The position numbers and the translations under genes are program-made. Of a DNA stretch of 64,000 bases, positions 30,322-39,840 are shown one piece after another (position 1 is the stretch's first letter; every line of letters starts with the position of its first letter). Origin of the DNA: Peptoanaerobacter stomatis (GTDB lineage Bacteria > Bacillota > Clostridia > Peptostreptococcales > Filifactoraceae); contig NZ_JH815225.1 of assembly GCF_000238095.2 (NCBI RefSeq), forward strand, positions 522,724-586,723. Reading direction: 5' to 3'. The notes beneath the pieces were generated by a model, which did not search any database, had not been told where the DNA came from, and saw nothing but the letters and a program-made list of their open reading frames with translations.

Positions 30322-30798
30322 ATGAAAAATATGCAAATGCGCAGAAAAGACAGAGCGATGGACGAGGATTTTGCACTTCAAGTATTGGACAACGCAGGTT
30401 ATGCAACAATCTCAATGTATGACGGCAATGAACCGTATGCCATACCTATATCACATGTAAGAAATGAAAATACAATATATTTTCACTGTGCAAAAGTAGG
30501 CAGAAAAATAGATATATTAAAAAAATATCCAAGAGTATGTATAAGTGCAGTTTCAAAATCAGAGCCTATATACGACGGCTCCTATACCACATATTTTCAA
30601 TCAGCAATATTCTATGGCAATGCCGTATTTGTAGAAGATGAAGAAGAAAAAATATTTGCACTTAAAATATTATGCGAAAAATATCTCCCTGATGATATGC
30701 AATATTTTGAAAGTGCTATACAAAAAAGTCTAAAAGTTACACAAATAATAAAAATAGATATGGAAAGTTTTTCTTCAAAAGAGAAAAAACCTCATTAA
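30322..30798 (+). CDS. pyridoxamine 5'-phosphate oxidase-like flavin-binding protein
   Basis: 158 residues of the split-barrel FMN-binding fold, resembling the NimA-like branch: 'RRKDRAMDEDFALQVLDNAGYATISMYDG', 'YAIPISHVRNENTIYFHCAKVGRKIDIL' and a C-terminal 'KVTQIIKIDMESFSSKEK'. Family members bind FMN or haem; some reduce nitroimidazoles, and most are of unknown substrate. The start is ATG at 30322, eight bases after AAGGAGA; an in-frame TTG two codons earlier is too close to that site. About 50 bases separate it from nnrE, so they may be co-transcribed. Confidence 0.82.
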   Translation: MKNMQMRRKDRAMDEDFALQVLDNAGYATISMYDGNEPYAIPISHVRNENTIYFHCAKVGRKIDILKKYPRVCISAVSKSEPIYDGSYTTYFQSAIFYGNAVFVEDEEEKIFALKILCEKYLPDDMQYFESAIQKSLKVTQIIKIDMESFSSKEKKPH

Positions 30799-31129
30799 CA
30801 CATATCTTACAATGATACTATTTATCCATTAAAATACCATATCATTCCAATTCAGCCATTATATTTTTATGTGATAGCTTATTACACTATTATTTTATAG
30901 ATAATATGACTTTTTAAAAGATTTTTAATATTAATACCTATGCTTATATTAAACACTAATCGGAAATATAATATAATCATATCCTTAAAATTCTGTACTT
31001 TTTAAAAATAATCAATTTTATATTTTTTAATAGTGTTGAGCATTAAGTAATTTGGGTGTACTATTTTAGAGTTGCTATTTGAATATAATTATTGTAAACA
31101 GCACAACAGCATAAAGGAGGATTTTAGAA
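30799..31129 (+). other. intergenic region upstream of the KilA-N gene
   Basis: 330 bases without a gene. A possible promoter is TTGAGC (31036-31041), 17 bases, TACTAT (31059-31064), about 65 bases before the KilA-N start. No terminator is clear after the PNPOx-like gene, and no RNA gene is seen. Confidence 0.4.
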
Positions 31130-31981
31130 ATGTCTAAAATCAAAAAAGACACAATTGAAGCAAAGGGGCTTTCTATTCAAATTTATACTGAAGACTTTAA
31201 AAATGATTATATAAGTCTTACTGATATTGCCAAATATAAGAATAGCGAAGAACCTAATGTAGTAGTTGCAAACTGGATGAGAAATTACAACACAATAGAG
31301 TACTTAGGCATATGGGAGAAGTTAAACAATCCAAACTTTAACCCCCTCGAATTCGAGGGGTATTTAGAACAAGCAGGAAGTAATGCATTTACGCTATCTC
31401 CACAAAAATGGTCAAATAGTACCAATGCTATAGGATTGTTTGTAAAACTTGGAAGAAGCGGAGGAACTTTTGCTCATAAAGACATTGCCTTCAAATTTGC
31501 TTCTTGGATTTCAGCAGAATTTGAGTTGTATATCATTAAGGACTATCAAAGACTGAAAGATGATGAAAACTCAAGATTATCATTAGGGTGGAATTTAAAT
31601 AGAGAAATATCAAAAATTAACTACAAGATCCATACAGATGCAATAAAAGAATATTTATTATCTGATTTAACCAATGAACAGCTATCTTACAAATACGCAA
31701 GTGAAGCTGATATGCTTAATGTATCACTATTTAACAAAAGATCTAAGCAATGGCACGATGAAAATCCGGATTTAAAAGGTAATATGCGAGATTATGCAAG
31801 TATTAATGAACTGTTGGTACTTGCTAATATGGAAAGCTATAATGCGATTCTTATCAGCAAAGGAATGCAGCAAAAAGAAAGAATGATAGAGCTCAGAGAA
31901 CTTGCAAGAACTCAGATTTTATCTCTTGAAAAAATAAACTCTACAAAGTTTAAGGGATTAGATGATAAATCTAAAAAATAG
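31130..31981 (+). CDS. KilA-N domain protein
   Basis: 283 residues. The KilA-N DNA-binding domain covers about residues 20-145: 'YISLTDIAKYKN...VVANWMRNYNTIEYLGIWEKLNNPNFN', 'WSNSTNAIGLFVKLGRSGGTFAHKDIAFKFASWIS'. The C-terminal half is helical and ends basic. KilA-N proteins are typical of phages and large DNA viruses. Here the gene is alone between housekeeping genes, with no integrase or phage neighbour, so it looks like a captured 'moron' or remnant (inference). AAAGGAGG precedes the ATG. An 18-base perfect palindrome lies in the coding region at 31343-31360. Confidence 0.85.
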   Translation: MSKIKKDTIEAKGLSIQIYTEDFKNDYISLTDIAKYKNSEEPNVVVANWMRNYNTIEYLGIWEKLNNPNFNPLEFEGYLEQAGSNAFTLSPQKWSNSTNAIGLFVKLGRSGGTFAHKDIAFKFASWISAEFELYIIKDYQRLKDDENSRLSLGWNLNREISKINYKIHTDAIKEYLLSDLTNEQLSYKYASEADMLNVSLFNKRSKQWHDENPDLKGNMRDYASINELLVLANMESYNAILISKGMQQKERMIELRELARTQILSLEKINSTKFKGLDDKSKK

Positions 31982-32068
31982 TATTAGGTAGTGTTAGGAT
32001 AATACTTATTACAAATTCAATTATAATAAATATAGTAAAATTTTTTATTTGTATTAAACAGGTGAACA

Positions 32069-32881
32069 ATGATAAAATTAGTAGCAACAGACTTAGACGG
32101 CACTATGTTTGACAGCAAGGGTCAAATACCGCAAAGTGCAAAAGAAACCATACAAAAATATTCAAAAAAAGGAGTTCATTTTGCATTTTGTACAGGCAGA
32201 GGTTTTATGGAAATGGACGAAGTTATACAAAGACTTCCATACATGGAATATGCCATAACTGCAAACGGAGCCTATGCTTTTAATGCTTGGACAAAACAGG
32301 ATATGTACAAAATCTGTATCGAACCGAAAGATTGCCACGTAATATTTTCTGCTTTAAAAGAAAAAGATGCACTTTTTGAACTTTATCAAGATGGTAAAAT
32401 ATACTGTGACAAGAAATTGAAACAAGAGAGATATAACTATATCCCGGTTCAATTCCACGACCTTATCAATGCGTCAAGAGAACTTGTAGACGATATGGAG
32501 TATTTCATAAAAAATATGAAAAAAGGTGCAATAAAATTACACTCATTTTTTGGAAGTACAACTGCAAGAGATATGACATTTGAAGAAATAAAAAACCTTC
32601 CATACGAAATAGTAAGCCAAAGTATGAATGAATTGGAGATAAATGCAAAAGGCGTAAATAAAGGTTTCGGTATAGAGAATTTGGCAAAAAAATTAAATAT
32701 AAAAAAATCTGAAATACTTGCTTTAGGAGATAATTTTAACGATATTTCAATGAGAAACACTTCAGGAACTTTGGTTGCAATGGGAAATGCTGTTCAACCA
32801 TTAAAAGATATGGCAGATTTTGTTACTAAAACCAATGATGATGGTGGAATGGCATTCGCATTGAATAAATTTTTAAGTTAA
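32069..32881 (+). CDS. Cof-type HAD-superfamily phosphatase
   Basis: 270 residues. HAD motif I is ATDLDGTMFDSKG (nucleophile in DLD), motif II FCTGRG, motif III Lys in 'INAKGVNKGFGIENL', and motif IV LALGDNFNDISM. The C2-type cap between motifs II and III places it in the Cof/YbiV group, which dephosphorylates sugar phosphates or nucleotides including FMN. No substrate is implied by the neighbours, KilA-N upstream and cobT 27 bases downstream. The ATG follows AGGTGA. Confidence 0.87.
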   Translation: MIKLVATDLDGTMFDSKGQIPQSAKETIQKYSKKGVHFAFCTGRGFMEMDEVIQRLPYMEYAITANGAYAFNAWTKQDMYKICIEPKDCHVIFSALKEKDALFELYQDGKIYCDKKLKQERYNYIPVQFHDLINASRELVDDMEYFIKNMKKGAIKLHSFFGSTTARDMTFEEIKNLPYEIVSQSMNELEINAKGVNKGFGIENLAKKLNIKKSEILALGDNFNDISMRNTSGTLVAMGNAVQPLKDMADFVTKTNDDGGMAFALNKFLS

Positions 32882-32907
32882 TCTTTGATATTTTAAAAGG
32901 AATTATA

Positions 32908-33954
32908 ATGAACATAATAGATGATTTAATAAATAATATTAAACCCTTAGACAAAGAGTCTATGAAAAAAGCTGAAGAAAGACAAAACAATATTATAAAA
33001 CCGCAAAAAGCATTAGGAGTATTGGAAAATATTACTATACAATTAGCAGGCATATATAAAACTTCAAATTTGACTATGCCGAAAAAAGCTATAATTACTT
33101 TCGGATCAGACAACGGAGTTTATGAAGAAAATGTATCAAAAGACAATCAATCATTAACAGCAATTCATTTTCCAAATTTTGTGCAAAACTATTCTGCCAT
33201 AGGCTCTATATGCGAATATACACATACCAAGATGTTGGCTATCGACATAGGAATAAATTCTGATAAAAAATTAAGCGATGAAATAATTGACGAAAAAATT
33301 GCCAAATCCACAAAAAATATAACCAAAACTCACAGTATGAGTAAAGAGCAGGCAATAAAATCCATAAAAACAGGAATACACTATGCAAACAAACTTATTG
33401 ATGAAGGATACAATTTGATATCTTTAGGAGAAATGGGCATAGCCAACACCACTATAGCAACAGCAATAGTATCTTGCATAACGGATAAATCTCCTGATGA
33501 AATAACAGGCAGAGGCTCAGGTATAAATGATGATATTTTAAAAAATAAGATTAATGCCATAAAAAAGTCTCTTGAAATAAATAAACCGAACAAAAATGAT
33601 TATATCGACATACTCACAAAAATAGGCGGATTTGAAACAGGCGGTATGCTCGGCGTAATACTTGCCTGCTGTGCAAGAAATACTCCTGTGATATTGGACG
33701 GACTCATAACATATTCCGCTGCAATGCTTGCAAAACTCATTACTCCCATAACGACAGATTATCTTATATGCTCACATAAAACAAGAGAAAAAGCGGGAAA
33801 TTTTGCATTAGAATATTTAAATCTCACTCCTCCGCTCAATTTAGATTTGTGTCTTGGCGAAGGATACGGCGCTGTAATGTATTCACAGATAATTGAAAGT
33901 GCAATATATTCGTATAATATAATGAAAACTTTTAAGCAATTAAATATATTATAA
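32908..33954 (+). CDS. cobT: nicotinate-nucleotide:dimethylbenzimidazole phosphoribosyltransferase
   Basis: 348 residues. 'PQKALGVLENITIQLAGI', 'TFGSDNGVYEENVS', 'LISLGEMGIANTT' and the C-terminal 'LDLCLGEGYGAVM', whose Glu is the catalytic base position, identify CobT. It activates the lower-ligand base of cobalamin as its alpha-ribotide. It lies 27 bases after the HAD gene behind AAAGGAA. The cobD-like gene 5 kb upstream is the only other nucleotide-loop gene in view. This suggests scattered assembly or salvage genes rather than a full cobalamin operon. Confidence 0.9.
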   Translation: MNIIDDLINNIKPLDKESMKKAEERQNNIIKPQKALGVLENITIQLAGIYKTSNLTMPKKAIITFGSDNGVYEENVSKDNQSLTAIHFPNFVQNYSAIGSICEYTHTKMLAIDIGINSDKKLSDEIIDEKIAKSTKNITKTHSMSKEQAIKSIKTGIHYANKLIDEGYNLISLGEMGIANTTIATAIVSCITDKSPDEITGRGSGINDDILKNKINAIKKSLEINKPNKNDYIDILTKIGGFETGGMLGVILACCARNTPVILDGLITYSAAMLAKLITPITTDYLICSHKTREKAGNFALEYLNLTPPLNLDLCLGEGYGAVMYSQIIESAIYSYNIMKTFKQLNIL

Positions 33955-33966
33955 TATTTATTTTTT

Positions 33967-34001
33967 GATAAAACTATGTTATCATCTTATATGGTTTTAT
34001 C
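33967..34001 (+). terminator. weak hairpin after cobT
   Basis: GATAAAAC (33967-33974) pairs with GTTTTATC (33994-34001), and further interrupted pairing follows inside. Only a broken T-rich tract follows. Confidence 0.35.
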
Positions 34002-34211
34002 GAAAAATATTTTATTTTTTCAGTCAATTAACTTTAAAAAATAATATAAACACAAATTTCTATGAATTTTAATAAATTATACTGTTATCAGATTAAGAAC
34101 AGATATTTTTTAATATACTCTTCCTCAATTTATACTGACACCTAATTAAATAAACTTTAAGTATAAAATATAATTATCTGATTATTTTAATTACATACAA
34201 CGGAGGTAGAT

Positions 34212-35981
34212 ATGGCTTTTGACGGACTTACCATAAACTCAATAGTACAAGAATTGCAACAAAAAATCACTTCACTCAAAATAGATAAAATATCGCAAGC
34301 CGAAAAAGATGAGATTCTTCTATCCTTAAGAGGCAACTCAAAAACTTATAAATTATTGATAAGTGCAAGCCCATCTTTTCCAAGAATATATCTCGCGCCA
34401 AGTTATAAAAAAGAAAATCCGCTAAAAGCACCTAACTTCCTTATGATACTTAGAAAATATATTCAAGGCGGAAGAATATTGTCAGTGTCTCAAGACAGTT
34501 TTGACAGAGTTATATATATTGATATTGATACATTTGATGAATTGAAAGAACAAAAAGTACGAAGACTTATAATAGAAATAATGGGTAGACACAGTAATAT
34601 AATACTCATAGATAAACAGAGCAATAAAATTTTAGATGCCGCAAAAAGAATACCTATATCTGTAAGTTCATTTAGAGAAGTATTGCCGGCAATAACTTAC
34701 AAATCACCACCTGAACAAGAAAAATCAAATCCTACAGACAATATAAATCTTGAAGATTTTATCAAGCTTACTTACCAAAAAATGCCTATATACAAAGTGT
34801 TATACTCCAAGTTTTCCGGGCTTAGCCCTCTAATAGCTAAAGAGATTTGCTATCGCAGTAACATAGATATATCCACTTCAGCTACAGAATTGTCGCCAAT
34901 AGAAGTAGAAAGATTGCACAATTCTTTTTCAAGAATTATGAGCACTATAAAAAGTGGCAATTTTGAACCTTGCATAGTATTTGACAAATTAGGCTTTACA
35001 GTAGATTTTTCCTGTATATATCTGTCCATGTATGACGGCTTTGAGATAAAAAAAGAGGACAGCATATCATTCATATGCGAACAATACTACAACACAAGAG
35101 ATTCAAAAGACAGGCTTAACCAAAAAAGCCATGATATAAGAAAAATATTAAAATCAAAAATATCTACATTAGAAAACAAAATACAAAAACAATCGCAAGA
35201 AATAAATGAAACCATATGTCTTGAAGATTATAAAAAAGATGCAGACCTGCTCACAGCATACATCTATATGATAAAAAAAGGTATGAAGAATATAGAAGTA
35301 GATGATTTTTACGATGAAAATACACCTAAAACTACAATAAGCTTAGATGAAAATCTGACACCGTCAGAAAATATACAAAAACTATATAAAAAATACAATA
35401 AAATGAAATCTCGTAAAAAAGAATTATCCACTCAAATATCACAGGCTAAAGAAGAATTGGACTACCTTTATAATTTAGAATTATCCATAGAAAATATATC
35501 AAATATAAGTGATTTAGAAGATATAATAATAGAAATGCAAGCACAAGGAATAGTTAGACAAAATAAATCTGATGCAAAAAAGAAAAAACATAAAAGTGAA
35601 TTCAATCCCATGAAATTTATATCAGATGATGAATTTGAAATATATGTAGGCAGAAATAACAATCAAAACGACTATTTGACATTAAAATTTGCAAAATCTG
35701 ATGATATGTGGTTGCATACGAAAAACATAGCAGGTTCACATGGTATAATAAAATCAAAAAACGGACTAATATCGGAAAATTCTATAAAACAAGCTGCAAT
35801 AATATGTGCATTTTACAGCAAAGCCAAGTTTTCACAAAGTGTTCCTATAGATTATACATTGAAAAAAAATGTAAAAAAACCAAACGGTGCAAAACCGGGA
35901 ATGGTCATCTACGAAACAAATTCTACAGTTTATGTAACACCTGATGAAGAATTGGTTGAAAGATTAAGAATAAAAGAATAA
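34212..35981 (+). CDS. rqcH: RqcH, ribosome-rescue NFACT protein
   Basis: 589 residues in the NFACT order: NFACT-N, helix-hairpin-helix region (SPLIAKEICYRS), central coiled coil (about 300-430), NFACT-R with 'DDMWLHTKNIAGSHGIIKS'. D98-R99 (SFDRVIY) matches the DR pair needed for alanine tailing in Bacillus subtilis RqcH. The protein binds stalled 50S subunits and adds C-terminal alanine degrons. It was formerly annotated as fibronectin-binding FbpA. CGGAGGT precedes the ATG. It is monocistronic, with a bidirectional terminator downstream. Confidence 0.92.
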   Translation: MAFDGLTINSIVQELQQKITSLKIDKISQAEKDEILLSLRGNSKTYKLLISASPSFPRIYLAPSYKKENPLKAPNFLMILRKYIQGGRILSVSQDSFDRVIYIDIDTFDELKEQKVRRLIIEIMGRHSNIILIDKQSNKILDAAKRIPISVSSFREVLPAITYKSPPEQEKSNPTDNINLEDFIKLTYQKMPIYKVLYSKFSGLSPLIAKEICYRSNIDISTSATELSPIEVERLHNSFSRIMSTIKSGNFEPCIVFDKLGFTVDFSCIYLSMYDGFEIKKEDSISFICEQYYNTRDSKDRLNQKSHDIRKILKSKISTLENKIQKQSQEINETICLEDYKKDADLLTAYIYMIKKGMKNIEVDDFYDENTPKTTISLDENLTPSENIQKLYKKYNKMKSRKKELSTQISQAKEELDYLYNLELSIENISNISDLEDIIIEMQAQGIVRQNKSDAKKKKHKSEFNPMKFISDDEFEIYVGRNNNQNDYLTLKFAKSDDMWLHTKNIAGSHGIIKSKNGLISENSIKQAAIICAFYSKAKFSQSVPIDYTLKKNVKKPNGAKPGMVIYETNSTVYVTPDEELVERLRIKE

Positions 35982-35984
35982 TGC

Positions 35985-36022
35985 AAAAAAGAGTATATAA
36001 AACACTTCATATACTCTTTTTT
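35985..36022. terminator. bidirectional terminator between rqcH and DUF1846 gene
   Basis: Arms 35985-35998 and 36009-36022 (AAAAAAGAGTATAT with ATATACTCTTTTTT) are perfectly complementary. A and T tracts serve both strands of this convergent pair. Confidence 0.85.
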
Positions 36023-36071
36023 CATATTTTATTGAAATTACATTATGCATTAATTTTATAAAAAAATATCG

Positions 36072-37577
36072 TTAAACATAATATAAATTGTTATTAGAAA
36101 ATACGGCGTCAGTTGTTATTTCTATTCCCAAACGACAAAACATTTGTTCATCTGTGCTGTTCATTATTGTAGTTGAGTGTGCTTTGCAATTTTTAAGCAT
36201 ATCTATTTTAGAAAGTGCTTTTTCTGCCATGGTATTTGTTGCAGCACATATACTTAAAGCTATAAGCACTTCTTCTACATTTAATGCAATAACTTGGGAT
36301 ATTGATATTTTATTTTTCAATTTTTGTATAGGCTCTAATACAAGTGGTGCTAAAAGTAGCATATCATCTGATATGTCCGCATAGTATTTAAGCGCATTTA
36401 ATATCACAGCTGCAGATGCATCCATAAACTTAGTCGTTTTTCCTGTCAATATCATACCGTCTGATAATTCAATAGCTATTGCACTGGCTATTTCATCATT
36501 TTTCATTTCTTTTTTCATCTTTTGCGCTTTTTCTCTTGCAGGCAATATTACTTTTCTGTCTTCTTCTTTTATTCCCAAGCTTTCCATTATTAACTGCAAT
36601 CTTTCGACCACATCTATTTCACAGTTGCCTTTCACATAATCTGATTTTGCGATTAGATATCTTCTTATAACCTCTTGTTTTGATGCTTCTTTTACAATTT
36701 CATCATCTGTTATTCCAAATGCAACTCTATTAACTCCCATATCGGTAGGTGATTTATATATTGAGTCTTGTCCTGTTATTTTTTCGAGCATCTTTTTGAG
36801 CAAAGGAAAACTCTCTATATCTCTATTATAATTTACTGCAATCTGATTATAGGCATCCATATGAAAAGAATCTATCATATTTATATCCTTTAAATCTGCC
36901 GTTGCAGCCTCGTAAGCTACATTAAGCGGATGTTTAAGTGGCATATTCCAAACAGGGAATGTTTCAAATTTTGAATATCCTGCTTTTTTATTCTGTGCAA
37001 ATTCGTGATATAATTGCGAAAGACACGTACCCAATTTCCCACTTCCAGGGCCGGGTGCTGTAACTACAACTATGCGTTTGCTTGTAGGTATGTAAGGATT
37101 TTTTCCATACCCGTCTTCACTTACTACCACATCTACATTTGTAGGATAACCTTGCGTTGCTTTATGCTTAAATGTCTTTATATTTCTTCTCTTCAATTTT
37201 CTTATAAATATATCTGTTAGAGGTTTTTCTTCATATCTTGTTATTACTACTGAATTTACATGTAATTTATATGCCCTTAAATCATCTATAAGTCTGAATA
37301 CAGCCATTTCATAGTTTATATTGGAATCCCCTATCATCTTGTTGTTTTCTATATGACCGCTGTATACACATATTATTACTTCCAAATCATCTTTTAATTG
37401 TTGTAATAATTTAATTTTTGTATTCTCATTATATCCAGGCAAAACTCTTGCAGCATGAGTATCATGTAGCAATTTACCTCCAAATTCCAGATATAATTTC
37501 TCAAATTTTTCAACTCTTTCAAGTATATATTTTGACTGTTCTTCAAGATATTTTTCTTCATCAAAACCTATTTTCAT
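36072..37577 (-). CDS. DUF1846 / UPF0371 family protein
   Basis: 501 residues matching DUF1846: '[23 protein letters not shown]', '[18 protein letters not shown]', '[22 protein letters not shown]' and '[14 protein letters not shown]'. The GPGSGK segment resembles a nucleotide-binding loop. The family is widespread in Firmicutes, with no firm biochemical function. A GGGAGAT ribosome site lies upstream, 29 bases after recX, so it may be co-transcribed with der and recX. Confidence 0.87.
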   Translation of the reverse strand: MKIGFDEEKYLEEQSKYILERVEKFEKLYLEFGGKLLHDTHAARVLPGYNENTKIKLLQQLKDDLEVIICVYSGHIENNKMIGDSNINYEMAVFRLIDDLRAYKLHVNSVVITRYEEKPLTDIFIRKLKRRNIKTFKHKATQGYPTNVDVVVSEDGYGKNPYIPTSKRIVVVTAPGPGSGKLGTCLSQLYHEFAQNKKAGYSKFETFPVWNMPLKHPLNVAYEAATADLKDINMIDSFHMDAYNQIAVNYNRDIESFPLLKKMLEKITGQDSIYKSPTDMGVNRVAFGITDDEIVKEASKQEVIRRYLIAKSDYVKGNCEIDVVERLQLIMESLGIKEEDRKVILPAREKAQKMKKEMKNDEIASAIAIELSDGMILTGKTTKFMDASAAVILNALKYYADISDDMLLLAPLVLEPIQKLKNKISISQVIALNVEEVLIALSICAATNTMAEKALSKIDMLKNCKAHSTTIMNSTDEQMFCRLGIEITTDAVFSNNNLYYV

Positions 37578-37606
37578 ATAAATCTCCCAATTTTCATATA
37601 AAAAAT

Positions 37607-38236
37607 TTAATCATCATATATTATTTTATCAATAACTTTTCGTATTATATCGTAATTAAAGCCTCTATAACTAAGAGCTGATATAAGCCGTCTTTTTATG
37701 GTTTCATTGTCTTTGGCTGATATGCTCTTATATTTCTTTTGTGCAAAGTGCATTGCGTTTTCATATTCTTCATCATCATCTATATCTGATGTCAACTCAT
37801 TTATAACTTCATAATCTATACCTTTTTGCCGCAATTCGTTTTGTATCTTTCTTTTTGAGTATTTTTTACGTTTATATGCTCCGCTTACTAATTTTTCCGC
37901 CATATCTTCTTCGTTTATGAATTCATAGTTGTCTACAAAACTCATAGCATAATCTACAGCATCTTGTGTAAATTTTTTTTGTCTTAACTTAATTATCAAT
38001 TCTTTTCTTGTCTTGCTTGATGATGACAATATCTTTAATGCTTGCTGTTTAGCAAGTTTTTTTTGATTTTCAATCAACATCTCTTCAAATTTTTTTTCAT
38101 CTATTTCTCTTATAGAGTATAATGAATACGAATATAATATATCAAGATGTATTTCTATTTTTTCTTCTTTATAATCTTTTATATATAAATTATAGTTTGA
38201 ATTTCTTTTTTTGGTTATTTTTACTATCTCATACAT
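37607..38236 (-). CDS. recX: regulatory protein RecX
   Basis: 209 residues built of three-helix repeats, with '[36 protein letters not shown]', '[25 protein letters not shown]' and '[16 protein letters not shown]', the RecX pattern. RecX binds RecA filaments and limits their activity. Eight bases after der; AGGAG precedes the ATG. recA is not in view. Confidence 0.88.
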   Translation of the reverse strand: MYEIVKITKKRNSNYNLYIKDYKEEKIEIHLDILYSYSLYSIREIDEKKFEEMLIENQKKLAKQQALKILSSSSKTRKELIIKLRQKKFTQDAVDYAMSFVDNYEFINEEDMAEKLVSGAYKRKKYSKRKIQNELRQKGIDYEVINELTSDIDDDEEYENAMHFAQKKYKSISAKDNETIKRRLISALSYRGFNYDIIRKVIDKIIYDD

Positions 38237-38244
38237 AATAACTC

Positions 38245-39567
38245 CTATTTGTTTTTGTCACCTTTTTCTCTCGGAATTATCTTTATAACAGTACCGTCAA
38301 AACCGAAACTCTCTCTTATCTTATTTTCCAAATATCTTTGATATGAAAAATGGAACAGCTCTTTATCGTTTATAAAAATTACAAATGTCGGAGGCAATAC
38401 GCCTGTCTGTGTAGCATAATATATTTTAAGTCTTTTTCCTTTGTCAGACGGAGGTTGATTAAGCATAACTGCATCTCCTATAACATCGTTTAATACACCT
38501 GTTGATAGTCTTTTTCTACCTGATTCATATACTTTATTTATAAGTTCCACTATATTGTTAAGTCTTTTGCCCGTCTTAGCCGATATGAATTCTACAGGTG
38601 CATATTGCATATATGCCAATGAATTTCGCACATCTGACGTATAATCTCTCATAGTATTAGTTTCTTTTTGTATCAAATCCCATTTATTTACAACTACTAT
38701 TACGCATTTACCGGCTTCATGTGCCAAGCCTGCTATCTTTGTATCTTGTTCAGTTACCATAGTTGTCGCATCTATAACCACTAATACAACATCTGCTTTT
38801 TCTATTGCACTATATGCCCTTAAGACTGAATATTTTTCAATATTGTCGTAAATTTTATTTTTCTTTCTTATTCCCGCAGTGTCTATAAATGTATAATCTA
38901 TTCCGTTTATATTACATTTTTCATCTATTGCATCTCTTGTTGTACCTGCTATCGGTGAAACTATTGTCCTTTCTTCACCTATGAGTGCATTTAATATTGA
39001 TGATTTTCCTGCATTAGGTTTGCCTATTATTGCAACTTTTATAGAATTATCTTCTACTTCCAACAATTCTTCTTTTGGGAACAATGCAACTATCTCATCC
39101 AACATATCTCCAAGACCTAATCCTTGAGTTGATGATATGGCGTACATATTATCAAAACCTAATTGATAAAAGTCATAATAATCATCAGGTAATCTTGAAT
39201 TATCTACTTTATTAACTATAACAATAACAGGCTTTTTTGATTTTCTAAGAAGATCTGCAACTTCAAAATCTTGTGGAACCAGACCGGCTTTTCCATCTAC
39301 AACAAACATTATTACATCAGCCATATCTATTGCAATTTGTGCCTGTTTTCTCATCATTTCCGGTATGAGATTATCTGTATCCGTTTCTATTCCGCCGGTA
39401 TCTATAAGGGTAAAGCTGTAGTTAAGCCAGCTTACATCAGCAAATATTCTGTCTCTTGTAACTCCCGGAGTATCTTCCACAATAGATATTCTTTCTCCGA
39501 CAAGTCTGTTAAAAAGAGTAGATTTTCCGACATTCGGTCTGCCTACTATTGCAACCGTCTTTTTCAT
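38245..39567 (-). CDS. der: ribosome-assembly GTPase Der (EngA)
   Basis: 440 residues with two G domains and a C-terminal KH-like domain. The first P-loop is GRPNVGKST at residues 8-16, with DTPGVTRD nearby. The second is GKPNAGKSS, followed by GTTRDAID, DTAGIRKK and NKWD. It is needed for 50S maturation. I start at ATG 39567 behind AAGGGAA; the open frame extends 16 codons upstream without a ribosome site. It is the first gene of der-recX-DUF1846. Confidence 0.94.
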   Translation of the reverse strand: MKKTVAIVGRPNVGKSTLFNRLVGERISIVEDTPGVTRDRIFADVSWLNYSFTLIDTGGIETDTDNLIPEMMRKQAQIAIDMADVIMFVVDGKAGLVPQDFEVADLLRKSKKPVIVIVNKVDNSRLPDDYYDFYQLGFDNMYAISSTQGLGLGDMLDEIVALFPKEELLEVEDNSIKVAIIGKPNAGKSSILNALIGEERTIVSPIAGTTRDAIDEKCNINGIDYTFIDTAGIRKKNKIYDNIEKYSVLRAYSAIEKADVVLVVIDATTMVTEQDTKIAGLAHEAGKCVIVVVNKWDLIQKETNTMRDYTSDVRNSLAYMQYAPVEFISAKTGKRLNNIVELINKVYESGRKRLSTGVLNDVIGDAVMLNQPPSDKGKRLKIYYATQTGVLPPTFVIFINDKELFHFSYQRYLENKIRESFGFDGTVIKIIPREKGDKNK

Positions 39568-39699
39568 AATAATATTCCCTTTCACATATTTATCATATAA
39601 CTTATTTTTTAACAAAAAATATAATACTAATGATTAATTTCCTGAATTTATTTTAAAAATTATAATAACATCAAAATAGTATTCACATAAAATATAATT

Positions 39700-39818
39700 T
39701 AATACTAAAACTCAATAAAGCTATAGAAAAATACTATTGTATAAATTTAATAAAATATAATATATATTTATAGACTTATCATATAAACTATATATTATCC
39801 TATTAAAAATTAGTATAA
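39700..39818. repeat. AT-rich inverted-terminal repeat element, copy 6
   Basis: It runs from TAATACTAAAACTC to AAAAATTAGTATAA, about 119 bases, between the DUF512 gene and der. The ends are inverted. The inner sequence resembles the copy at 29404-29530. Confidence 0.6.
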
Positions 39819-39840
39819 GCTTTTGATTAAAATAAAAAAA

